64,000 nucleotides of DNA from an uncultured Pelagibacteraceae bacterium (GTDB lineage: Bacteria; Pseudomonadota; Alphaproteobacteria; Pelagibacterales; Pelagibacteraceae). The translations under genes and the position numbers were made by a program. This document shows positions 18,913 to 27,648 of the stretch, piece by piece. Numbering within the stretch: position 1 is the stretch's first letter; every line of letters begins with the position of its first letter. The stretch is taken from assembly GCA_902563575.1 (NCBI GenBank), contig CACEXV010000003.1:1-64000 (forward strand). The letters run 5' to 3'. Below the pieces are notes generated by a model. It saw only the letters and a list, made by a program, of their open reading frames with translations. It ran no database searches and had not been told where the DNA came from.

Positions 18913-20716
18913 CCGATTTGGCTAAATTTCTTGGTTTATCTATATCACATTTTTTTAAGCTAGCGACATGATATGCCAAAAGTTGCAATGGCACAGTAAT
19001 TATAAAAGGTGTTAAAAGATAATTAATAAATGGTATTTCTAATTTAAATCTTAAGTTTTCGCTGATGACTTCGTCATGTTTATCTGTAATCAAAAGAATT
19101 TTTCCTCCTCTTGCTATGACTTCTTGCATGTTAGAAATTGTTTTTTCAAAATATTTATCATTTGGTGCTAATACAACAACAGGAAGTCCGTCTTCAATTA
19201 AAGCTAATGGTCCGTGTTTCATTTCACCAGCCGGATATCCTTCGGCATGTAAATAAGACAGCTCTTTTAGTTTCAAAGCACCCTCTAATGCAATTGGATA
19301 TGATAATCCTCTTCCTAGATACATTGTGCCCTTAGCATTTACAAAGTCTTTTGCAATTACTTGGATTTTATCCTCAATTTTTAATACTTGATTTAATGCA
19401 TCTGGAATTTTTTTTAAATCATCAATTTTTTTTATTATTTCTTTTTCAGAAACATCGCCTCTAATTTTAGATATCTTTAAAATTAGGATGTATAAAACTA
19501 ATAGTTGACCTAAAAATGCCTTTGTTGATGCAACACCTATTTCTGGACCGGCGTGAATAGGTAATACCCAATCAGATAGTCTCGCTATGGAACTTTCTAC
19601 TACGTTTACAATGGAGCAAGTTTTTGCATTATTTTGTTTACATAATTCCAAAGCTGCAGCAGTATCGGCAGTCTCTCCTGATTGCGATACAAAAATATAT
19701 AGATTATTTTTTTTAAATTTAATGTTTCGATACCTGAATTCTGAAGCAATATCTACTTCTACATCTAAATCTGTAACTTCTTCAAACCAGTATTTTGCAA
19801 CCAAGCAAGAATGATAGGCAGTGCCGCATGCTATTAAAGTAATTTTATCGATTTTATCTGGTTGAATTGGAAAATCGTAAAGATTAATTTGATTTCTAAT
19901 TTTATCGATGTACTCATTCATACAATTCTTAATTGTTATTGGTTGCTCAAATATTTCTTTCGACATAAAGTTTTTGTAATCACCCTTACTTATTGACCTA
20001 GCATCATCTGACAAAACTAAGACTTTTTTATTTATCTTTGTTTTTTTTTGATTGTAAAATTCGATATGATCTTTGTTCAAAACGCAAACGTCTCCATCGT
20101 CTAAGTAAGAGATCTTATTTGTCATTGATTTAAGAGCATAAGAGTCTGATCCTAAGTAATTTTCGTTTTTTGCATACCCTACAGCTAAAGGGCTGCCCCT
20201 TCTTGCGCCTATTATAATATTATTGTGATTTTTGAATAATATTCCAAGAGCAAAACTGCCCTTGAGTTTTTCTAGGGTTAAAAATACTGAGTCAAGTGGA
20301 TCAGAACTCTCTAGTGCCTTAGTGATTAAAAAGGTAATAACTTCTGTGTCAGTCTGTGATTTAAATTTAACACCCTCTTTCTCTAGTTTCTTCTTTAATT
20401 CATCCGAATTTTCAATTATTCCATTATGCACTACTGATACTATTTCACTAGAGTGTGGGTGTGCATTCACAGTATTTGGAATACCATGAGTTGCCCACCT
20501 TACATGGCCTATTCCTATATTTCCTTTTACTGGACTTTCAAAAATGATTTTTTCCAATTGCTCAACCCTTCCTGAGCATTTTTTCTCTATTATTAAATTA
20601 TTATTTAAAGTGGCTAAACCTGCAGAGTCGTAACCTCTATATTCTAACCTTTTTAATGAATTAATAATATTAGATGAAACTGATTTATCGCTAGCTATAC
20701 CAATAATCCCACACAT
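18899..20716 (-). CDS. glmS: Glucosamine-6-phosphate synthase
   Basis: A 605-residue glutamine:fructose-6-phosphate aminotransferase, first step toward UDP-GlcNAc. The N-terminal glutaminase starts MCGIIGIA with the nucleophile at Cys2. Two SIS domains follow: ACGTAYHSCLVAKYWFE near 297 and FVSQSGETADT near 343. The C-terminus DKPRNLAKSVTVE is the conserved channel-closing tail. It starts directly after the truncated GlmU gene, so both steps are co-expressed. Confidence 0.97.
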   Translation of the reverse strand: MCGIIGIASDKSVSSNIINSLKRLEYRGYDSAGLATLNNNLIIEKKCSGRVEQLEKIIFESPVKGNIGIGHVRWATHGIPNTVNAHPHSSEIVSVVHNGIIENSDELKKKLEKEGVKFKSQTDTEVITFLITKALESSDPLDSVFLTLEKLKGSFALGILFKNHNNIIIGARRGSPLAVGYAKNENYLGSDSYALKSMTNKISYLDDGDVCVLNKDHIEFYNQKKTKINKKVLVLSDDARSISKGDYKNFMSKEIFEQPITIKNCMNEYIDKIRNQINLYDFPIQPDKIDKITLIACGTAYHSCLVAKYWFEEVTDLDVEVDIASEFRYRNIKFKKNNLYIFVSQSGETADTAAALELCKQNNAKTCSIVNVVESSIARLSDWVLPIHAGPEIGVASTKAFLGQLLVLYILILKISKIRGDVSEKEIIKKIDDLKKIPDALNQVLKIEDKIQVIAKDFVNAKGTMYLGRGLSYPIALEGALKLKELSYLHAEGYPAGEMKHGPLALIEDGLPVVVLAPNDKYFEKTISNMQEVIARGGKILLITDKHDEVISENLRFKLEIPFINYLLTPFIITVPLQLLAYHVASLKKCDIDKPRNLAKSVTVE

Positions 20717-21361
20717 TTATTTTTTCTTTCTTTTATAATTTGATATTTCCTTTTGACCTGCTCTGCTTAAAGCCAAAGAGTTTTTACTTACGTTTTTAGT
20801 TATTACAGACCCAGCGCCAATTACAGAATTTTTTTGAATTTTAATTGGGGCTACTAAAGACGAATTTGATCCAACAAAAACATTATCAGAAATTAAAGTT
20901 TTATTTTTTTTAATTCCATCATAATTACATGTTATAACTCCAGCTCCAATATTTGAATTCTTGCCTATCTTTGTGTCCCCAATATAAGATAGATGATTTA
21001 TCTTTGACCCTGCATTTATGGTAGAATTTTTTGTCTCTACGAAATTTCCTATTTTCGCGCCTGGTGATATTTTTGTACCATTTCTTAATCTTGCATAAGG
21101 ACCTATGGAAACATTTTTTTCTATTTTACAGCCTTCAAGGTGTGAAAAAGATTTTATTACAACATTGTCCCCAATTATAACCTTAGATCCAATATACACA
21201 TAAGGCTCTATTGTAATATTTTTTCCAAATTTTGTGTCCTTAGAAAGATAAACTGTTTCTGGTAACAATAAATTTACACCTTTAATTATTGCTTTATTTC
21301 TTAAATTATCCTGATTTAATCTGTTCTTGTTAGATTTTATTAATTTTACATTTGTTTTCAT
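20717..21361 (-). CDS. GlmU-like glucosamine-1-phosphate acetyltransferase lacking the uridyltransferase domain
   Basis: A 214-residue left-handed beta-helix protein matching only the C-terminal half of GlmU. It starts in the interdomain linker (NRLNQDNLRNKAIIKGVNLLLPETVYL). It keeps the acetyltransferase signature RLRNGTKISPGAKIGN, the catalytic histidine in INHLSYIGD, GAGVITCNYDG, FVGSNSSLVAP and SRAGQKE. Full GlmU is about 450 residues; the N-terminal nucleotidyltransferase domain with its GTR-x-K loop is absent, and nothing upstream encodes it. It should make GlcNAc-1-P; a separate protein must add UMP. Confidence 0.85.
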   Translation of the reverse strand: MKTNVKLIKSNKNRLNQDNLRNKAIIKGVNLLLPETVYLSKDTKFGKNITIEPYVYIGSKVIIGDNVVIKSFSHLEGCKIEKNVSIGPYARLRNGTKISPGAKIGNFVETKNSTINAGSKINHLSYIGDTKIGKNSNIGAGVITCNYDGIKKNKTLISDNVFVGSNSSLVAPIKIQKNSVIGAGSVITKNVSKNSLALSRAGQKEISNYKRKKK

Positions 21362-21432
21362 AAAAAATTCTCTTTACATTAGAATTATATTAGAAATAAC
21401 TCACAAATTATTTCTTTTTAAAACTAAATGAA

Positions 21433-22095
21433 ATGAGTCAAAAACTTACTATTCTATTCGATTTAGACGGCACTATCATAGATACGGCACCAGACCTCAT
21501 GGCTGCACATAATCATGTTATGAAAAAGTTTGGTCACCAACAAAAAAAATTGTCAGATATCAAGAAATTAGCAGGTCGGGGCGCTTGGATAATGATGCAG
21601 AGATCATTTAAAGAAGAAATTAAAGATGAAAAATTAAAAAATGATATGACCAAAGAGTTTTTAAATTTTTATAGTAAAAATATCGACAGTCATAGTAAAC
21701 CAATTAATGGTATTGAAAAGTTTTTAAGTTGGGCAAAGAATAAAAATATCTCTATGGCAATTTGCACAAACAAACAAGAAAAGTTGGCCATAGACTTAAT
21801 TAAAAAATTAAAACTTAACTCATTTTTTGAATATATTGCAGGTTCAGACACCTTCCCTTTCAATAAACCAGATCCAAGACATTTAACCAATGTAGTTGAA
21901 ATTTTAGGCGGTAGTTTAAAAAAAACAATTATGGTTGGAGACAGTGAGGTAGACTCTCAATCTGCAATTAGTGCAGAAGTACCGTTCATTCTTGTAGAAA
22001 ATGGTTACACAGAAAAAAATAAAAATGAAATTAAACATAATGATTCTATAAAAGATTTTATTAATTTTGAATTAATAATAAAAAAATACTTATGA
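21433..22095 (+). CDS. gph: Phosphoglycolate phosphatase-like HAD hydrolase
   Basis: A 220-residue HAD phosphatase with the nucleophile motif FDLDGTIIDT (D10, D12 region), motif II ICTNKQ (about 112) and motif III/IV PDPRHL...MVGDSEVDSQSA (about 144-178). The helical cap and the DTAPDLMAAHNHVMKKFG opening favour Gph, which removes 2-phosphoglycolate, but other small phosphate esters are possible. It overlaps the LysE gene by four bases. Confidence 0.8.
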   Translation: MSQKLTILFDLDGTIIDTAPDLMAAHNHVMKKFGHQQKKLSDIKKLAGRGAWIMMQRSFKEEIKDEKLKNDMTKEFLNFYSKNIDSHSKPINGIEKFLSWAKNKNISMAICTNKQEKLAIDLIKKLKLNSFFEYIAGSDTFPFNKPDPRHLTNVVEILGGSLKKTIMVGDSEVDSQSAISAEVPFILVENGYTEKNKNEIKHNDSIKDFINFELIIKKYL

Positions 22096-22691
22096 TTAAT
22101 TTTGCTCTGCTATCTGCACTATCAGTTTTTTACTTTACAATGTTTATAACTCCAGGGCCTAATAATGCTATGCTTACGGCATCAGGGATGAAATTTGGTT
22201 TTAAAAAAACACTCCCACATTTGATTGGCATACCGTTAGGACATATTTTTCAAATAGGTTTGACTTGCTTGGGCTTAGGAACTATTTTTATTAAGTTTCC
22301 CGAAATACAATTTTATATGAAGTTTTTATGCTTTATTTATTTAATTTATCTGGGGTGGAAAATGATTGGCTCATTTAGTTTGGCTGAAAATGAGTCAGGA
22401 AGACCGCTAAGATTTTATGAAGCGTCGCTATTTCAATTCATTAATCCAAAAGCTTGGTCTATTGCTTTAACAGTCGCCTCTGGTTTTTTTCCAGCTGAAG
22501 AGAATCTTTTGGTTGGGGTCATGTTTGTGTCTTTTACAGCCGCAGTAATATGTTTTCCAACAATAGCTCTTTGGGCTTTATTTGGAAATTCTCTAAGAAC
22601 TTTTATTAAAAATGAAAAAACAAAAAAAATAATTGAGTATATATTAGCTTTATTATTAGTTTTGACTGGAATATTTATTCTTGCAAAATAG
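22092..22691 (+). CDS. LysE/RhtB family amino-acid exporter
   Basis: A 199-residue inner-membrane protein with about six hydrophobic segments. It carries the LysE-family signature TPGPNNAML near residue 19 and FQFINPKAW near 117. These proteins export amino acids or derivatives; the substrate is not evident. Translationally coupled to the upstream HAD gene and followed closely by prpB. Confidence 0.88.
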   Translation: MINFALLSALSVFYFTMFITPGPNNAMLTASGMKFGFKKTLPHLIGIPLGHIFQIGLTCLGLGTIFIKFPEIQFYMKFLCFIYLIYLGWKMIGSFSLAENESGRPLRFYEASLFQFINPKAWSIALTVASGFFPAEENLLVGVMFVSFTAAVICFPTIALWALFGNSLRTFIKNEKTKKIIEYILALLLVLTGIFILAK

Positions 22692-22730
22692 TCTTTGATT
22701 TTTGATAAATGCTTTAATATAAAAATATTA

Positions 22731-23627
22731 ATGCACTTTACAAAAAAAACTATACAAGAGAAAAGAAAAGATTTTCGAAATAAATTAAAATCAAATAAAT
22801 TGTTAAGATTTCCCGGAGCATATAATCCTTTATGTGCAAAACTAATAAATGAGATTGGTTTTGATGGCGTTTATATTTCAGGAGCAGTAATGTCGAATGA
22901 TCTTGGAATTCCAGATATAGGTCTTACTACCTTAGATCAAATAAGTTACAGAGCTGAACAAATAGCCAAAGTTACTGATTTACCAACAATAGTGGACGCA
23001 GACACAGGATTTAAAGATTGTGAACTCACAATTTCAACTTTAGAAAAAAAGGGTTTAGCTGGATGTCACATTGAAGATCAAATAGACGAAAAAAGATGTG
23101 GTCACTTGGATAACAAGGAACTTGTATCTAAAGATGAAATGGTAAAAAAAATTAAGATAGCAGTACGGTCAAGAATAGATAAAAATTTTTTGATAATTGT
23201 AAGAACCGATGCAAATTCTGTAGAAGGTTTGGAAAAGACTCTAGATAGAATAAAAGCTTACGAACAAGCTGGAGCAGATATGATATTTCCTGAAGCTATG
23301 AAAGATGAAAAAGAATTTGAAAAAGTTAGAAAAATAACAAAATGTTATTTATTGGCGAACATGACTGAATTTGGTAAATCAAAATTACTTAACAAGAATG
23401 AACTTCAAAATTTAGGTTACAATTTAGTAATTTATCCAGTAACAACGCAAAGATTGGCTATGAAGAGCGTTGAAGAAGGATTAAAAACCATATTTTCTGA
23501 GGGACATCAAAATAATATAATTGACAAAATGCAGACTAGAAAAAGGTTGTACGAGCTCGTAGAATATGAGAAATACAATACACCTGGAAAAAAAATAACA
23601 GATTTTTCTACAGAGGGACATGAGTAA
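22731..23627 (+). CDS. prpB: 2-methylisocitrate lyase
   Basis: A 298-residue member of the isocitrate lyase/PEP mutase family, cleaving 2-methylisocitrate to pyruvate and succinate. Motifs include FPGAYNPLCAKLI (about 25), VDADTGFKD (metal-binding Asp pair) and DEKRCGH with the catalytic Cys. I chose the ATG at 22731; a TTG at 22695 would add 12 residues with no family match. The final A of its TAA stop is the first base of the prpC ATG, so the pair is coupled. Confidence 0.88.
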   Translation: MHFTKKTIQEKRKDFRNKLKSNKLLRFPGAYNPLCAKLINEIGFDGVYISGAVMSNDLGIPDIGLTTLDQISYRAEQIAKVTDLPTIVDADTGFKDCELTISTLEKKGLAGCHIEDQIDEKRCGHLDNKELVSKDEMVKKIKIAVRSRIDKNFLIIVRTDANSVEGLEKTLDRIKAYEQAGADMIFPEAMKDEKEFEKVRKITKCYLLANMTEFGKSKLLNKNELQNLGYNLVIYPVTTQRLAMKSVEEGLKTIFSEGHQNNIIDKMQTRKRLYELVEYEKYNTPGKKITDFSTEGHE

Positions 23628-24751
23628 TGAGCGATGAGGTTAAAAAAGGATTGCTAGGTATAGTTGTTGATGAAACAACAATATCTCAGGTCATGCCAGA
23701 AATAAACTCGCTGACTTATAGGGGATACACCGTTCAAGAGCTTTGTGATAAATGTAGTTTTGAGGAAGTTGCTTACCTAGTTTTAAATGGTGAATTACCG
23801 AACAAGAAACAACTTAAAAAATTTGAGCGTGAGGAAAAGGCAAATAGAAAACTCTCGAAACAAATTTTAGATGATATTTCAAAAATGCCTAAAAAAGCTC
23901 ATCCAATGGATGTTATTAGAACTGCTGTGAGTTTAATGGCACTAGAAGATAAAGAAACAAAAGATAACTCACCTAAAGCTAATATGAGAAAAGCAATGAG
24001 AATATTTTCTCAGGCTCCCACGGCTGTTGCTGCATTCTTTAGGGTTAGAAAAGGTAAAAAGATTATAAGACCTAACAATAAATTATCTTTTGCAGAAAAT
24101 TTTTTAAATATGATGTTTGGAAAAGTTCCAAATAAAGAAATAGTCAGAGCTTTTGAAATTTCCTTAATCTTATATGCTGAACATAGTTTCAATGTGTCTA
24201 CATTCACTGCAAGAACAATTACGAGTAGTCTATCTGATATCCATGGCGCAATTACTGGTGCAATAGCGAGTTTGAAAGGTCCATTACATGGAGGCGCTAA
24301 CGAAGCTGTCATGCATATGATGAAAGAAATAAAAAAACCAGAAAGAGCAAAAGCTTGGCTTGATACAGCTCTAGCTGAAAAAAGAGTAATAATGGGATTT
24401 GGTCATAGAGTTTATAGAAGTGGTGACTCACGAGTGCCTACGATGAGACATTATTTATTTAAAGTAGCTAAATTATTAAAAAAAGAAAAGTATACTCAAA
24501 TTTATGAAATATTAGAGAAAGAAATGATCGCGAGAAAAAATATTCACCCTAATGTAGATTTTCCATGTGGACCTACATATTACATGATGGGTATTGATAT
24601 AGACTTTTACACTCCAATTTTTGTCATTTCAAGAATTACAGGTTGGTCAGCTCACATTATGGAGCAACATGCCTCTAATAAATTAATAAGACCACTATCT
24701 AAGTATAAAGGGAATGAACATAGAGAAGTCATGTTATTAAACCAAAGATAG
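23627..24751 (+). CDS. prpC: 2-methylcitrate synthase
   Basis: A 374-residue citrate-synthase-fold enzyme that condenses propionyl-CoA with oxaloacetate. It starts KKGLLGIVVDETTIS...YRGYTVQELC, typical of PrpC. The catalytic residues are in PLHGGANEAVM (His) and GFGHRVYRSGDSR (His, Arg), with the Asp in NVDFPCGPTYYMMGI. Linkage to prpB distinguishes it from GltA. prpD/acnD is not adjacent, so methylcitrate dehydration must be done by an aconitase elsewhere. Confidence 0.9.
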   Translation: MSDEVKKGLLGIVVDETTISQVMPEINSLTYRGYTVQELCDKCSFEEVAYLVLNGELPNKKQLKKFEREEKANRKLSKQILDDISKMPKKAHPMDVIRTAVSLMALEDKETKDNSPKANMRKAMRIFSQAPTAVAAFFRVRKGKKIIRPNNKLSFAENFLNMMFGKVPNKEIVRAFEISLILYAEHSFNVSTFTARTITSSLSDIHGAITGAIASLKGPLHGGANEAVMHMMKEIKKPERAKAWLDTALAEKRVIMGFGHRVYRSGDSRVPTMRHYLFKVAKLLKKEKYTQIYEILEKEMIARKNIHPNVDFPCGPTYYMMGIDIDFYTPIFVISRITGWSAHIMEQHASNKLIRPLSKYKGNEHREVMLLNQR

Positions 24752-25990
24752 TCATCTAAAATTAGTAAATTTTAATCTAAAAATTCCTTTCTTGTCTGCT
24801 GATAAATAAATTTCATCTTCTTTTTCGTAAAATAATTCATTTTTCGTGTCAGTAACAAAATGCCTTAAAACTAAGTTGCCTAAACGGATTTTCTCAATTG
24901 AATTTACTTTATTCATTTGCTCATTAAGTAAAAAAATTATTATAGAATGACCTTTTCTTAAATTATTTCCATACAATGATGTTGCCATTAAGCAAGGTTT
25001 GTCGTAGTAAGAAATCAATTTTTTTGGACAAGTATTTAAACTTGATATACCAACTGATGGAACGAAAGCAAAAAGAGGTTCGGTAAAATTTAATTTCTTA
25101 TGGTTTACATTGTAAGATTTGCCATCCCCACCATTGTCTTTCATATAATTTGTACCGTATGAAGCGAGTGGCCATCCATAATTTGCTTCTCTTTTTATGG
25201 CATTAAGTTCATCTCCACCTTTTGGCCCATGCTCCACTGCAAAAATTTGATTTCTTAATTTGGTTAAACCTTGAGGCACTCTATGGCCCATGGAAAAAAC
25301 TTTAACTTCAACTTTCTGATCTTTATTAAGTTGATTTTTATCTATTTCAAGAATTTTACCAAATTTTGAATTTTTATCCTGTGCCAGCAAGCTATTTTTA
25401 CTTGCATGTTTTTCTGGAGTTCCTATGGAAAATAAAATTTTTCCATCAACATGTAAATTGCTACTTCCCAACCCATTAAAATCATTATTTTTTGCTTTCT
25501 CAGGTAAACATTCAGTTTTGAATAACTCCCTTTTATTTTTTATATTAGTTAATAAGGCGAAAAAGCAATCTTTTTCCTTAGCTGAAATTAAAGCGAATAC
25601 TTCTTGCCCGTTGTAAATAATTGTTTTTATTCCTCCATTTCTTTGAAGTGTGAAAGAGTTTGGTAGGTCTATTTTTTTAGGAACAAGGTTTTTAATTACA
25701 CTACCGCTTTGAGTGTATATCGTTAACTTTTTAGCATCAAAGTCCTCGTTTTTAGGGTGTGTGACAAAAGCAGTTTTGTCGTTAATGTCTAAAACTTTTT
25801 CTACTTCGATAGTAAATGAGTTTGCAGTAAACCTTTGAATATTTGAGCTGGCTTTTTTAACTTCAACAGTTTGTTTTTTTTTAAAATAACTTTTTATAAG
25901 TTCCACTTTTTCTGGATTTTCATATGACCATATGACCGAAAAGACAATCGATAATATCCAAACTAAGGCAAGTATTAATATTCTAATCAT
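24752..25990 (-). CDS. Membrane-anchored glucose/sorbosone dehydrogenase-like protein
   Basis: A 412-residue protein with one N-terminal membrane segment (residues 4-24) and a periplasmic beta-propeller. GHRVPQGL (about 232), VEHGPKGGDELNAI and ANYGWPLASYG match the conserved face of the soluble glucose/sorbosone dehydrogenase family (PF07995), which binds PQQ and calcium. The middle is more divergent and its first third unlike the family, so PQQ use is uncertain. It ends immediately against the convergent prpC. Confidence 0.75.
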   Translation of the reverse strand: MIRILILALVWILSIVFSVIWSYENPEKVELIKSYFKKKQTVEVKKASSNIQRFTANSFTIEVEKVLDINDKTAFVTHPKNEDFDAKKLTIYTQSGSVIKNLVPKKIDLPNSFTLQRNGGIKTIIYNGQEVFALISAKEKDCFFALLTNIKNKRELFKTECLPEKAKNNDFNGLGSSNLHVDGKILFSIGTPEKHASKNSLLAQDKNSKFGKILEIDKNQLNKDQKVEVKVFSMGHRVPQGLTKLRNQIFAVEHGPKGGDELNAIKREANYGWPLASYGTNYMKDNGGDGKSYNVNHKKLNFTEPLFAFVPSVGISSLNTCPKKLISYYDKPCLMATSLYGNNLRKGHSIIIFLLNEQMNKVNSIEKIRLGNLVLRHFVTDTKNELFYEKEDEIYLSADKKGIFRLKFTNFR

Positions 25991-26656
25991 TTAGGTAGTT
26001 AATTCAGCAAATCTACCGTGAATAATTTCTAATTTCAAATGATAAGTTTTAGCAAATTCGTCTATTGCTTTTTTTAAGCCAGGGCATTCAGGATGATTAT
26101 AATCGTCGCACAATATAATTCTTCTCTTGTCTTTAAGATTATTATAAAGATTATGTAAGTCATTTATAACTGTTTCATAACTGTGACCGCCGTCTAAAAA
26201 AACGTAATCTATCTCTTTAAAGTCATAGTCTTTTAAAACTTTATTTGTGTCACCTTTGATTAAAGTTACATTACCTTTATACTTTTCTAAAAATTTAGTA
26301 ACACTCTCTATTGAATTTAAATTTTCCCTGATTATGTAATTATAATAAATTCTCTTTAAGGGATTATTGAAATATTGATTTTTTAAATATTTTGGAACTA
26401 CCTCTCCTTTTGTAGATGGAATATCTCCAAATAAATCTACACCGGTATACTTAAATTCACTACCATGGAGTTTGTGGAGTAAATCACAAACATTTCTTGC
26501 TGTAACTCCGCAAAATACACCTATTTCTAAAAAGTTCTTTGGTCTATGTTTGACTAATTGCTGCATAAAAATATTGGCTATGGAACCTTTCATCCCAGTT
26601 TTTCGCCAATATCTTTTATATTTAACTTTCAAGCTTATGAGAAAGCTTCGGACCAC
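25991..26656 (-). CDS. Class I SAM-dependent methyltransferase (Methyltransf_24-like)
   Basis: A 221-residue protein with a SAM-binding fold: FLEIGVFCGVTARNV (motif I, about 38-52), YTGVDLFGD (acid of motif II, about 71), LIKGDTNKVLKD (about 131) and DYVFLDGGHSYETVINDL (about 147). The FLDGGHSY motif is typical of methyltransferases in glycan and secondary-metabolite loci, so a sugar substrate is plausible but not shown. Its first 22 bases overlap the nrdB end; a later in-frame ATG (MKGSIANIF) is an alternative start. Confidence 0.75.
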   Translation of the reverse strand: MVRSFLISLKVKYKRYWRKTGMKGSIANIFMQQLVKHRPKNFLEIGVFCGVTARNVCDLLHKLHGSEFKYTGVDLFGDIPSTKGEVVPKYLKNQYFNNPLKRIYYNYIIRENLNSIESVTKFLEKYKGNVTLIKGDTNKVLKDYDFKEIDYVFLDGGHSYETVINDLHNLYNNLKDKRRIILCDDYNHPECPGLKKAIDEFAKTYHLKLEIIHGRFAELTT

Positions 26657-27648
26657 GATCCTTTGGTTGATGCTTTAGAGTATTCTGTTGCTCTACCTTC
26701 AAAAAAGTTCATATGCTCTACAGCATTCAACATTGTGTCTAACCATGTTAAAGGATTTTTCTTTACGTCATAAATTGGTTTCAAACCAAGTTGCTCTAAC
26801 CTTCTATTGCCAATATAACGAATGTATTGTTTAACTTCTTCAGCGGTTAGTCCTTTCATGGGTCCCATTTGAAACGCTAGATCAATAAATGCATCCTCAT
26901 GTTTAACGATCGTTTTACATGCATCATAAATTTCTGTTCTCAATTTATCGTTCCATATTTCAGGTTTTTCTTTTATAAACTCTCTGAACAATCTTATCAT
27001 TGAATTGCAGTGCAACGTTTCATCTCTTACCGACCATGTTACTATTTGGCCCATACCTTTCATTTTGTTAAATCTTGGAAAGTTTAATAAAATTGCAAAA
27101 CTTGCGAATAACTGAAGGCCTTCAGTAAAAGCTGAAAAAACAGCCATTGTCATAGCTATGTTGTGATCAGATTTGACATCAAATCCTTGCATGTAATCAT
27201 ATTTGTCTTTCATTTCCTTATACTTCATGAATGCAGAGTATTCTGTTTCTGGCATACCTATAGTATCTAGTAAATGCGAGTAGGCTGCTATATGTACAGT
27301 CTCCATTGATGCAAATGCAGTCATCATCATTAAAACTTCAGTTGGTTTAAAAACAGTTGTGTAATGTCGTAAATAGCAATTATTTACTTCTACATCAGCC
27401 TGAGTAAAAAATCTAAATATGTGAGTTAGTAAGTTTTTTTCCTCAACTGATAAATTTTTTTGCCAATCCCTAACATCATCACCTAACGGTACCTCTTCAG
27501 GTAACCAGTGTATTCTCTGTTGTGTTAACCAGGAATCGTAACACCATGGATATCTGAATGGCTTATAAACTGGGTTTTCGACTAATAAACCCATTTTTTT
27601 GTTCGTATTGTTTGTATCTAATTTTTTTGCTACTGACATGATAAACAC
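26635..27648 (-). CDS. nrdB: Class I ribonucleotide reductase beta subunit
   Basis: A 337-residue radical-generating subunit. Di-iron ligands are visible in TQADVEV, METVH (Glu, His), EGLQLF and RDETLHC (Glu, His). A tyrosine sits four residues after the first histidine (METVHIAAY), where the radical tyrosine of class Ia enzymes lies. The C-terminus (NFFEGRATEYSKAST) would dock on the alpha subunit. It overlaps nrdA by 19 bases. Confidence 0.95.
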   Translation of the reverse strand: MFIMSVAKKLDTNNTNKKMGLLVENPVYKPFRYPWCYDSWLTQQRIHWLPEEVPLGDDVRDWQKNLSVEEKNLLTHIFRFFTQADVEVNNCYLRHYTTVFKPTEVLMMMTAFASMETVHIAAYSHLLDTIGMPETEYSAFMKYKEMKDKYDYMQGFDVKSDHNIAMTMAVFSAFTEGLQLFASFAILLNFPRFNKMKGMGQIVTWSVRDETLHCNSMIRLFREFIKEKPEIWNDKLRTEIYDACKTIVKHEDAFIDLAFQMGPMKGLTAEEVKQYIRYIGNRRLEQLGLKPIYDVKKNPLTWLDTMLNAVEHMNFFEGRATEYSKASTKGSWSEAFS

